Shown: positions 58,122-64,000 of the stretch, one piece after another | How positions within the stretch are numbered: the stretch's first letter is position 1 | How the letters are laid out: each line of letters starts with the position of its first letter | Source of the DNA: Clostridiales bacterium | GTDB taxonomy: Bacteria > Bacillota > Clostridia > Peptostreptococcales > Anaerovoracaceae | NCBI GenBank assembly: GCA_015258265.1 | Contig: JABZIP010000001.1 | Location: 1-64,000, forward strand | Direction of reading: 5' to 3' | DNA length: 64,000 nucleotides | The notes under the pieces: model-generated | The model's database searches: none | The model's input: only the letters and a program-made list of their open reading frames with translations | Told to the model about the DNA's origin: nothing | Position numbers and translations under genes: made by a program

Positions 58122-58915
58122 TACTTTTTTGCTTTTTTTTCACGAAGATTGGCTACATAACGGCTTCCTACTGAAGCTGCGCTCCTTGCTTTTGCAACCT
58201 TCTTATTATCGTTTTCTTCCTCTTCCTGCAAATATTCCTGTTGCTTTGCCAATTTCGCCTGCTGTTTTTCCAATTTGATTCTAGCTTTCTCTTTCTTTTT
58301 TTCCAGCTCCTCAATTACCGTTTCAACAGGTACTCCTCTTTCTTTGGCTATTTTGTAAGGATTGACCTTTTCTTCTAAAATATGTTCGTCTTTCTGTTTC
58401 GTTTCCTTTATTTTACTTGCTCTTGAGGACATAAATACCATGCCCACCATCATTATTCCCATCATTACCATATTGACACGAACTGCACTTTTAGTATTGA
58501 CGGTAGTAAAGTTTATAACTACATCCTTCTTATCTGCAAGTTTGTCGCCTTTTGACGAAACTATATCTTTTGAAACTTTCAGTTTGTATGCGCTATCCGA
58601 TTGCAAAATAGTACCGTCTGCAACCAGCACCATTACGACTCCCTTTTCCTTTGGGCTATAAAACGCCTTTGTAGGTACCGCATTTCCTTTTGAGTCTACA
58701 AATTCAAAGCTGTTCGCATTTGCAGCCTTTGCTTTTGCGCTACTCATATCTTCATTGAAATAGAGCTTTACACTTGCATTTTCTACCTGCATCCCTTTCC
58801 CGCCGTCTTTTGGATACGAATCCAAAAGTTCCAAGCTACCGGCAAACGCTATATTTGTATTTAATGCAAATAGCAGCGATAACGCTACAGATGCAATCAA
58901 AAGTCTCTTTTTCAT
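58121..58915 (-). CDS. Membrane protein with outside Ig-like (Big_5) domain and inside coiled coil
   Basis: ATG 58915 gives 264 aa; GGGGG is upstream, while the longer frame overlaps tadA. Signal sequence (about 1-25, MKKRLLIASVALSLLFALN), an outside SbsA/Big_5 Ig-like domain (about 27-135, LLDSYPKDGGKGMQVENASVKLYF split), a membrane helix at about 148-165 and a basic, Lys/Glu-rich coiled coil to the end (KKKEKARIKLEKQQAKLAKQQ). The Ig-like fold is the same as in the 1047-aa SLH protein. Function unknown; it may link surface structure to the cytoplasm. Confidence 0.75.
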   Translation of the reverse strand: MKKRLLIASVALSLLFALNTNIAFAGSLELLDSYPKDGGKGMQVENASVKLYFNEDMSSAKAKAANANSFEFVDSKGNAVPTKAFYSPKEKGVVMVLVADGTILQSDSAYKLKVSKDIVSSKGDKLADKKDVVINFTTVNTKSAVRVNMVMMGIMMVGMVFMSSRASKIKETKQKDEHILEEKVNPYKIAKERGVPVETVIEELEKKKEKARIKLEKQQAKLAKQQEYLQEEEENDNKKVAKARSAASVGSRYVANLREKKAKK

Positions 58916-58931
58916 AATACCCCCAAAATTC

Positions 58932-59390
58932 TTAATGTCTTTTTCCTCGTTTTCGTAATTGCGCAAAAAAATCTTTCAGTGCCCTGCTGCACTCTTCTTG
59001 CAAAAGTCCTATATGAACCTCCACCTTGTGATTTAACGCTTCATTTTGTAATATATCCAATGCCGAACCGCATGCCCCCGCCTTTGGATCCGCTGTGCCT
59101 ATATAAAGTTTGTTTATTCTCGCAAGCACGATAGCACCGCTACACATACTGCACGGTTCACATGTTACATACAAATTCGCACCGGCAAGTCTTGTAGCTC
59201 CAAGTTTCTTCGAAGCTGCGCGTATAGCCAATATTTCCGCATGCGCTGTGGGATCCTTTTCGGTTTCCGTAAGGTTGTGCGCTTTTGCAAGTATCTCGCC
59301 GTTTTTTTCCAGAACGGCTCCGACAGGCACTTCCCCTTTTTGCGCAGCTATGTACGCCTCTTCAAGCGCCAAGCGCATATATTCTTCCAT
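58932..59390 (-). CDS. tadA: tRNA-specific adenosine deaminase
   Basis: TadA converts A34 to inosine in tRNA-Arg(ACG). The 152-aa protein has the deaminase motif TAHAEILAIRAA (catalytic Glu, about 49) and zinc Cys pair PCSMCSGAIVLARI (about 79), followed by the TadA-type C-terminus DPKAGACGS and ALKDFFAQLRKR. First gene of the operon tadA-Big_5-ispE-GntR. Confidence 0.95.
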   Translation of the reverse strand: MEEYMRLALEEAYIAAQKGEVPVGAVLEKNGEILAKAHNLTETEKDPTAHAEILAIRAASKKLGATRLAGANLYVTCEPCSMCSGAIVLARINKLYIGTADPKAGACGSALDILQNEALNHKVEVHIGLLQEECSRALKDFFAQLRKRGKRH

Positions 59391-59428
59391 AGCTATAACA
59401 CCTTTTTATTCATAAGCAGACTTCGACT

Positions 59429-59457
59429 ATTATAACAAATATTTTATGATTTTGCAA
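59429..59457 (-). promoter_or_regulatory. Promoter of the tadA operon
   Basis: Minus-strand TTGCAA (59452-59457) and perfect TATAAT (59429-59434), 17-base spacer, about 35 bases before the tadA ATG. Confidence 0.7.
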
Positions 59458-59470
59458 TAAATTTTAGCAT

Positions 59471-59497
59471 AAAAAAAGCAAGCTATACGCTTGCTTT
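59471..59497 (-). terminator. Terminator of the rpsF-ssb-rpsR operon
   Basis: Minus-strand stem AAAGCAAGC/GCTTGCTTT (59475-59497), loop of five bases, then seven T; 7 bp after the rpsR stop. Confidence 0.9.
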
Positions 59498-59504
59498 AAT
59501 ATCA

Positions 59505-59738
59505 TTAGTCTGCCACATATGGCAAAAGTGCTACAATTCTTGCTCTTTTGATAGCTCTTGTTACAGCTCTTTGATGCAATGCACAAGTGCCTGTGATACG
59601 CTTAGGTAAAATCTTACCGCGTTCACTTATATACTTTCTTAATTTTTCAACATCCTTGTAGTCTATTTCATCTACGTGCTCAGCGCAGAATTGGCATACT
59701 TTCTTTTTTCTCATGCCCATGCGTTTTTTATCTAGCAT
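59505..59738 (-). CDS. rpsR: 30S ribosomal protein S18
   Basis: A 77-aa S18 that pairs with S6 on the platform of the small subunit. It has CQFC near residue 15 and CALHQR near 52, the Cys-containing form that may bind zinc. The conserved core DVEKLRKYISERGKILPKRITG is intact. Last gene of the rpsF-ssb-rpsR operon. Confidence 0.97.
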   Translation of the reverse strand: MLDKKRMGMRKKKVCQFCAEHVDEIDYKDVEKLRKYISERGKILPKRITGTCALHQRAVTRAIKRARIVALLPYVAD

Positions 59739-59763
59739 AGCATTCTCCTTTCAATCAAATTAA

Positions 59764-60195
59764 CTAAAACGGAAGATCGTCGATGCTGTCATCCATAGGC
59801 TCAAAACCGCTTGGAATTTCGTCATCTACAGTAAGTCCGCCTGCATTACCGAAGCCTGCTTGACCGCTGCCCTCATCTCCTCTATTTCCTATGAGCTCTA
59901 CACGGTCAGCCACAACATCCGTCGTATATACCGTAGCTCCATCCTTGTTTTGATAGCTTCCTGTTTGAATTCGTCCCTGTACTGCCACTTGGCGTCCCTT
60001 TTTTAAAAATCTCTCGCATATTTCGGCTGTCTTTCCAAATGCGACTACGCTAGGAAAATCCGTCTGTCTTTCCTTACCTGCCGCAACAACCCTATCTATT
60101 GCAAGTGTGAATCTGGCTACAGCAAGCTGAGTTGCCGCTGCATACCTCACATCAGGATCTCTGGTCAGTCGTCCTATTAAAACCACATTATTCAT
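59764..60195 (-). CDS. ssb: Single-stranded DNA-binding protein
   Basis: A 143-aa SSB: OB fold in residues 1-105 (MNNVVLIGRLTRDPDVRY, RFTLAIDR, GRIQTGSYQNKDGATVYTT), a Gly/Asp-rich linker and the acidic tip DDSIDDLPF that docks repair partners. Order rpsF-ssb-rpsR is conserved in Firmicutes. Confidence 0.97.
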   Translation of the reverse strand: MNNVVLIGRLTRDPDVRYAAATQLAVARFTLAIDRVVAAGKERQTDFPSVVAFGKTAEICERFLKKGRQVAVQGRIQTGSYQNKDGATVYTTDVVADRVELIGNRGDEGSGQAGFGNAGGLTVDDEIPSGFEPMDDSIDDLPF

Positions 60196-60205
60196 GAGCT
60201 ACCCC

Positions 60206-60493
60206 CTATTTTTCGTCTTTGTTTACAACAATGTGACGAATTACCGCATCTGAGATTCTAAGTCTTCTGTCAAGTTCTTTCGGCAATGTTTTGTTAGCTG
60301 TAAATTCGATAACAACATAATAGCCTTCTGACTTTTTCTCGATTGGATATGCTAATTTTTTCATGCCCCAAACATCTACTTTGGTAACCTCGCCGTCTGC
60401 CGCGATAATAGACTGTACAGTTTCAACTGTCGCTTCCTTTTTCGCTTCGTCAAGCATAGGATCAAGCACGAACATAACCTCATACTTTGTCAT
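60206..60493 (-). CDS. rpsF: 30S ribosomal protein S6
   Basis: A 95-aa S6 with the ferredoxin-like fold: MTKYEVMFVLDPMLDEAKKE, WGMKKLAYPIEKKSEGYYVVIEF and LRISDAVIRHIVV. GGGAGG precedes the ATG. First gene of the operon behind a leader of about 80 bases. Confidence 0.97.
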   Translation of the reverse strand: MTKYEVMFVLDPMLDEAKKEATVETVQSIIAADGEVTKVDVWGMKKLAYPIEKKSEGYYVVIEFTANKTLPKELDRRLRISDAVIRHIVVNKDEK

Positions 60494-60519
60494 TTTTTCA
60501 CCTCCCTATGGACTAATTG

Positions 60520-60541
60520 GTGTAATGCACACGCACTACAC
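60520..60541 (-). promoter_or_regulatory. Hairpin in the rpsF leader
   Basis: GTGTAATGC and GCACTACAC (60520-60528 and 60533-60541) form a 9-bp stem with one GU pair and a four-base loop, between promoter and ribosome binding site. It may be the site for autoregulation by S6:S18, as known for rpsF leaders, though I do not see the conserved CCG bulge with confidence. Confidence 0.45.
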
Positions 60542-60579
60542 AGAGAGCATATTTGCCTTATTGCAAATCGCACTTTTAC

Positions 60580-60609
60580 ATTATACAGTATAGCTGATGT
60601 TAAAGTCAA
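60580..60609 (-). promoter_or_regulatory. Promoter of rpsF-ssb-rpsR
   Basis: Minus-strand TTGACT (60604-60609) and perfect TATAAT (60580-60585) with an 18-base spacer. Confidence 0.7.
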
Positions 60610-60650
60610 ACATTTTTTTATATGTAAAATGCAACTTCAATGCTATAGCA

Positions 60651-61505
60651 CTACAATTTTAGGACTTCTTCTTTTGTCAAACCCGTACTTTTCATTATGA
60701 CTTCAATATCTGTGCCGTTGCTTTTCAATTTCTTCGCTACTTGTTCTATTCCTTGCTCTATTCCCTGCTCTATTCCTTGCTGATACTTTTCATTCAAAAT
60801 CATATCGGTTGCGTGTTCTTGTGTAAATATTCCCATCATCATATTTTCTACCTCCCTTTCTTTATCTACTAAAAACTCCTTCAAAATATTATGGGCCTTA
60901 CAATATTTAATTGTTTTCTTCAATGCTCGTAATACTTCTTCTTTTGTAGTAGATCCGTATTTCAAGCTGTCATACTTTTGGCAAAACTGTATATATTCGC
61001 TTATTATTCCAATCTTTTCATCCTCTTTAGTTATAACCTTTATTATTAACTCTAGCGGTATATCTAAGCCGTGTGCATAGCTGTCAGATAATTTCAGCAA
61101 TTTACTTTCCAATTTTTTCTTCCCTGTATAAATAAGAATAAACTCAGGCGTTGGTAATTTAACTAGCTTTGTGCCATAAATATTTATCCGATTTTTAATT
61201 ATATATTCATAATATGTATTTGCTATATACACAAGCATTCTAAGTGCCATATTGGGATTATAGCTACTTTGTGCCTCAACAAGTAGTATCAATCTATCTT
61301 TTACGAGCAGTCCCAAATCGTTATATACATCGTAAACCAATGTATTCTCAAGTGTCAATAATTTAAAATCCGTATCATCGCAACTATCTGCATCTCCACC
61401 AAGTGCCGCATAAAGTTGTCTTTGGTACTTCACATCTCTGAATAAATGCGTAAATAAACTGTCTTTCAACTTTCTATTTATAGTAGTCTTATCATTTATA
61501 TTCAA
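60651..61505 (-). CDS. Rpn-family PD-(D/E)XK nuclease / putative transposase
   Basis: A 284-aa member of the recombination-promoting nuclease group. N-terminal KDSLFTHLFRDVKYQRQLYAAL, then the nuclease core VYDVYNDLGLLVKDRLILLVEAQSS (about 57-82) with the D-ExQ pattern, and MALRMLVYIANTYYEYI. The C-terminal part has GIEQGIEQGIEQ (about 246), from a 12-base tandem repeat that could vary in length, and a short helical end TGLTKEEVLKL. These proteins are often in multiple copies and are not true transposases of IS elements; no terminal repeats are seen. It stands alone between the rpsF and atp operons. Confidence 0.82.
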   Translation of the reverse strand: MNINDKTTINRKLKDSLFTHLFRDVKYQRQLYAALGGDADSCDDTDFKLLTLENTLVYDVYNDLGLLVKDRLILLVEAQSSYNPNMALRMLVYIANTYYEYIIKNRINIYGTKLVKLPTPEFILIYTGKKKLESKLLKLSDSYAHGLDIPLELIIKVITKEDEKIGIISEYIQFCQKYDSLKYGSTTKEEVLRALKKTIKYCKAHNILKEFLVDKEREVENMMMGIFTQEHATDMILNEKYQQGIEQGIEQGIEQVAKKLKSNGTDIEVIMKSTGLTKEEVLKL

Positions 61506-61574
61506 CGGGGTTTCCTTTCTTAAATTATAGTAAAAACTAAGCGGAAAGTCAATCGAGCTTTCTCGCTTTGTAAG

Positions 61575-61603
61575 ATTTTAACATATTTTAACTTAAATGT
61601 CAA
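61575..61603 (-). promoter_or_regulatory. Promoter of the Rpn-family gene
   Basis: Minus-strand consensus TTGACA (61598-61603) and TAAAAT (61575-61580), 17-base spacer, with a 70-base leader to the gene. Confidence 0.65.
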
Positions 61604-61658
61604 TATGATTCAGGAAATATTTATATCTTTGACACCGAAAATGCTCAATATTTTTCAA

Positions 61659-61694
61659 CAAAAAAGACGGCTAGTCTTTTGACTTCCCGCCTTT
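61659..61694 (-). terminator. Terminator of the ATP synthase operon
   Basis: Minus-strand outer stem AAAGGCGG/CCGTCTTT with an inner AGTC-AAAA-GACT stem (61663-61694), then a T run. It lies 13 bp after the atpC stop. Confidence 0.8.
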
Positions 61695-61707
61695 TCTTAA
61701 TTTTAAG

Positions 61708-62139
61708 TTATTTTCTTATACCGCCGCTTTGCGCGAGCTTAATCCTCGTGTTTTGCTTTGCAAGCGCAATTTTAGCTTTCATGATTTCATCCTCGCCCGC
61801 ATCGTCGGACTCATGACCGGATAACCACTCCTCAACTATTGCCTTCTGATTCATAGCACGCTCGCTATCTATATCTTCTACCCACTCAGCAGCGTCCAAA
61901 TAAATTACAATATTATCGCGCACATCTATGTACCCTTGCGCCGCTGCCGCCGCTTTAAAAGTAGAACTTCCGGCTTCTTTTATCCAAAGTATTCCAACAT
62001 CCAGGAGCTTGCAAGACCAAGTGTGCCCCGCCATGAAACCCTCTTCACCTGTAAAAGTTTTCACGATGACCATTTCCACCTTGCCCTTATAAAAAAGTTT
62101 CGATGGTGTTATCACCTCAAGTAGTACACTTTTAGCCAT
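61708..62139 (-). CDS. atpC: ATP synthase epsilon subunit
   Basis: A 143-aa epsilon subunit: beta-sandwich in residues 1-85 (LLEVITPSKLFYKGKVEMVIVKTFTGEEGF split, with GHTW, and YIDVRDN), then two C-terminal helices (KAIVEEWLSGHESD, IALAKQNTRIKLA). It links gamma to the c-ring and can inhibit ATP hydrolysis. Last gene of the atp operon, 20 bp after atpD. Confidence 0.92.
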   Translation of the reverse strand: MAKSVLLEVITPSKLFYKGKVEMVIVKTFTGEEGFMAGHTWSCKLLDVGILWIKEAGSSTFKAAAAAQGYIDVRDNIVIYLDAAEWVEDIDSERAMNQKAIVEEWLSGHESDDAGEDEIMKAKIALAKQNTRIKLAQSGGIRK

Positions 62140-62159
62140 CTTCTTTTCTCCATTCTATA

Positions 62160-63557
62160 CTAAGCTCTCTTGGAGGCTTCGTACTTTTCAACTACTTCGT
62201 CTATAGTACCTGCCATCAGGAACATCGATTCAGGGATATCGTCATGTCTGCCTTCAAGAATTTCTTTGAAGCTGCGAACAGTTTCCTTGAGAGGTACATA
62301 CTTGCCCTGCATTCCTGTAAACTGCTCCGCTACGCTGAACGGTTGCGATAAAAATCTCTGTACTTTACGCGCTCTGTTTACAAGCAACTTGTCCTCGTCC
62401 GACAATTCATCCATACCCAAAATCGCAATTATATCTTGCAATTCTTTGTATCTTTGAAGTACCTCCTGCACTCCACGAGCCACTTGATAATGCTCTTCTC
62501 CAACTATATTCGGATCCATTATTCTGGAACTTGATTCAAGCGGATCTACCGCAGGATAAATTCCAAGAGCTGTAATCGCACGAGAAAGTACAGTTGTAGC
62601 ATCCAGGTGCGCAAATGTAGTAGCAGGCGCCGGATCCGTAAGGTCATCGGCAGGCACATATATAGCCTGAACCGAAGTGATAGAACCCTTTTTGGTAGAA
62701 GTAATTCTCTCCTGCAATGCACCCATTTCCGTAGCCAGTGTAGGCTGATATCCTACTGCCGAAGGCACACGGCCAAGAAGCGCCGAAACCTCAGAACCTG
62801 CCTGTGTGAAACGGAATATATTATCGATAAATAAAAGCACATCCTGTCCTTCTTCATCTCTAAAGTATTCCGCCATTGTAAGTCCTGTAAGCGCAACTCT
62901 CATTCTTGCTCCCGGCGGTTCGTTCATCTGCCCGAAAACCATTGCCGTCTTATCTATTACACCTGACTCTATCATTTCGTAGTACAGGTCATTTCCTTCA
63001 CGAGTACGCTCTCCAACTCCTGCGAATACGGATATTCCGCCATGCTCACGAGCAATATTACTGATAAGCTCCTGAATAAGTACTGTTTTTCCTACGCCGG
63101 CACCGCCGAACAAACCTACTTTACCACCTCTTGTATAAGGTGCAATAAGGTCTATAACCTTGATTCCGGTTTCGAAAATCTGAGCTGTAGTATCCTGCTC
63201 CTCAAACGCAGGGGCTTCTCTATGAATTGACTTCTTTTCTTTTGTTACAACAGGACCTTTTTCATCTATCGTTTCGCCTATTACATTGAAAAGTCTGCCC
63301 AGAACTTCCTTTCCGACAGGAACCTGTATCGGATTTCCCGTATCTATAGCTTCCATTCCTCTACTCAATCCATCTGTAGCTGAAAGAGCTATGCACCTTA
63401 CGACATCATCGCCGACATGCTGCGCTACTTCCGCAACTATTTCCTTGCCGTCGTGCTTAATTATGATAGCTGTTAAAAGTTCAGGGATATTTTCCGGTGC
63501 GAACTTAATATCTATTACCGGTCCTATAATTTGGTGTATGATACCAATATTTTCCAT
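62160..63557 (-). CDS. atpD: ATP synthase beta subunit
   Basis: Catalytic F1 subunit of 465 aa. P-loop GGAGVGKTVLI (about 154), catalytic Glu in GVGERTREGNDLY (about 180), Walker B LLFIDNIFRFTQAGSEVS (about 244) and the C-terminal DELSDEDKL region are intact. AGGGAGG precedes the ATG. It follows atpG by 20 bp. Confidence 0.98.
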   Translation of the reverse strand: MENIGIIHQIIGPVIDIKFAPENIPELLTAIIIKHDGKEIVAEVAQHVGDDVVRCIALSATDGLSRGMEAIDTGNPIQVPVGKEVLGRLFNVIGETIDEKGPVVTKEKKSIHREAPAFEEQDTTAQIFETGIKVIDLIAPYTRGGKVGLFGGAGVGKTVLIQELISNIAREHGGISVFAGVGERTREGNDLYYEMIESGVIDKTAMVFGQMNEPPGARMRVALTGLTMAEYFRDEEGQDVLLFIDNIFRFTQAGSEVSALLGRVPSAVGYQPTLATEMGALQERITSTKKGSITSVQAIYVPADDLTDPAPATTFAHLDATTVLSRAITALGIYPAVDPLESSSRIMDPNIVGEEHYQVARGVQEVLQRYKELQDIIAILGMDELSDEDKLLVNRARKVQRFLSQPFSVAEQFTGMQGKYVPLKETVRSFKEILEGRHDDIPESMFLMAGTIDEVVEKYEASKRA

Positions 63558-63577
63558 GCTTCAAACCACCTCCCTAT

Positions 63578-64000
63578 TTATTTTTGAGCTTCAGCACCCG
63601 CAACAACCTCAATTATTTCATCTGTTATCACAGCCTGTCTTGCTCTGTTATAATATAGCGACAAATTGTCGAGCATCTCTCTTGCGTTGTCCGTAGCATT
63701 TTCCATTGCCATTCTTCTTGCTGCGTGTTCACAAGTTGCAGATTCGACAACTGCCCCAAACACCTTGATTTCCACATATTTCGGAACCAAATAGTTGAAT
63801 ACCGCTTCGATAGACGGTTCGTATTCAACTTCCATTTCATGCTTGATTACCTCAGGATCAAAACTTGCCTCAAACGGAAGCAATCTTTCGTACTTAACCT
63901 CCTGCTCCATGGCATTCTTGAACGAAGTATACACCATAACCACTTCATCGATTGTACCGTCATTATACATCTCTATAATCGGTTTACTGATTTCGTGCGA
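63578..64000 (-). CDS. atpG: ATP synthase gamma subunit, 5' end outside the window
   Basis: The open frame runs past the window edge, reading SHEISKPIIEMYNDGTIDEVVMVY; the visible 140 residues are the C-terminal part of gamma. VYTSFKNAM and the C-terminal helix EEWQWK-like part (ARRMAMENATDNAREMLDNLSLYYNRARQ, here seen in pieces) with ITDEIIEVVAGAEA are typical. It is the rotor shaft of F1. The N-terminal helix is not in the window. Confidence 0.95.
   Translation of the reverse strand, partial: SHEISKPIIEMYNDGTIDEVVMVYTSFKNAMEQEVKYERLLPFEASFDPEVIKHEMEVEYEPSIEAVFNYLVPKYVEIKVFGAVVESATCEHAARRMAMENATDNAREMLDNLSLYYNRARQAVITDEIIEVVAGAEAQK

Noticed and set aside
60594..61620. Direct repeats around the Rpn-family gene like those of the TA modules
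   Set aside because: Flanks were compared by eye; only partial similarity (TTAAAGTCAA and TTAAATGTCAA) was found, no perfect long repeat.
1..64000. tRNA, rRNA or phage structural genes
   Set aside because: No such sequence was recognised on either strand.

Overview
The window looks like a chromosomal segment of a low-to-mid GC Bacillota bacterium of class Clostridia, probably an anaerobe related to Peptostreptococcales or Eubacteriales. The basis is the gene families: a flagellar fliD/fliS locus with a sigma-D-type promoter, several SLH-domain surface-layer proteins, a WalRK system, an ECF transporter energizing module, pyruvate phosphate dikinase, single-chain bacterial glycyl-tRNA synthetase and a lipoteichoic-acid-synthase-like protein. 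I cannot name the species. I saw no rRNA, tRNA or CRISPR array.

Layout. 1-9.5 kb (minus strand): one long transcription unit with a BMP-family purine-nucleoside ABC transporter, a membrane protein, a PHP phosphoesterase, ecfA1-ecfA2-ecfT and trmB. 9.6-13.5 kb (minus): fliD-fliS-fliT-like-xpt behind a sigma-D-type promoter. 13.6-15.1 kb: an AbiEi/AbiEii toxin-antitoxin cassette between perfect 23-bp direct repeats. 15.2-20.1 kb: three SLH-domain proteins, one a strong candidate for the main S-layer protein. 20.2-28.5 kb (minus): DUF975-ybeY-cdd-era-recO-DUF4342-glyS-ppdK. 28.6-32.3 kb (plus): a thioesterase, rlmD with degenerate C-terminal remnants around an inserted AlbA-type gene. 32.3-39.5 kb: a nearly complete shikimate pathway, aroF-aroB-aroA-aroC/aroQ fusion-aroE on plus, convergent aroK-aroD on minus, then ridA. 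39.5-47.7 kb (minus): walR-walK-divIC-rnmV-rsmA-ltaS-like-GNAT-unknown, divergent from DUF4234/DUF2752 genes (plus). 48.9-52.1 kb: a 1047-aa SLH/Ig-like protein. 52.1-52.8 kb: a hicA-hicB cassette between two identical 31-bp terminator copies. 52.9-64 kb (minus): brnQ, uraA, tcdA, the tadA-ispE-GntR operon, rpsF-ssb-rpsR, an Rpn-family nuclease and the 3' part of the ATP synthase operon (atpG partial, atpD, atpC).

The most interesting pattern is shared by the two toxin-antitoxin modules. Each sits between long perfect direct repeats that duplicate a host regulatory element (the -35 side of the fliD sigma-D promoter for AbiE, a bidirectional terminator for HicAB). In each, the outer repeat ends 1-2 bp from the -35 box of the module's own promoter. 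Neither carries a recombinase. Recombination between the repeats would remove the module and restore the host element exactly. Other points: a chorismate synthase-chorismate mutase fusion, an Ala in place of the conserved Gly of the EPSP synthase PEP site, a probable integration scar at the 3' end of rlmD, and two unlinked membrane proteins that share a C-terminal GVSLDK tail and are both preceded by short leader ORFs.
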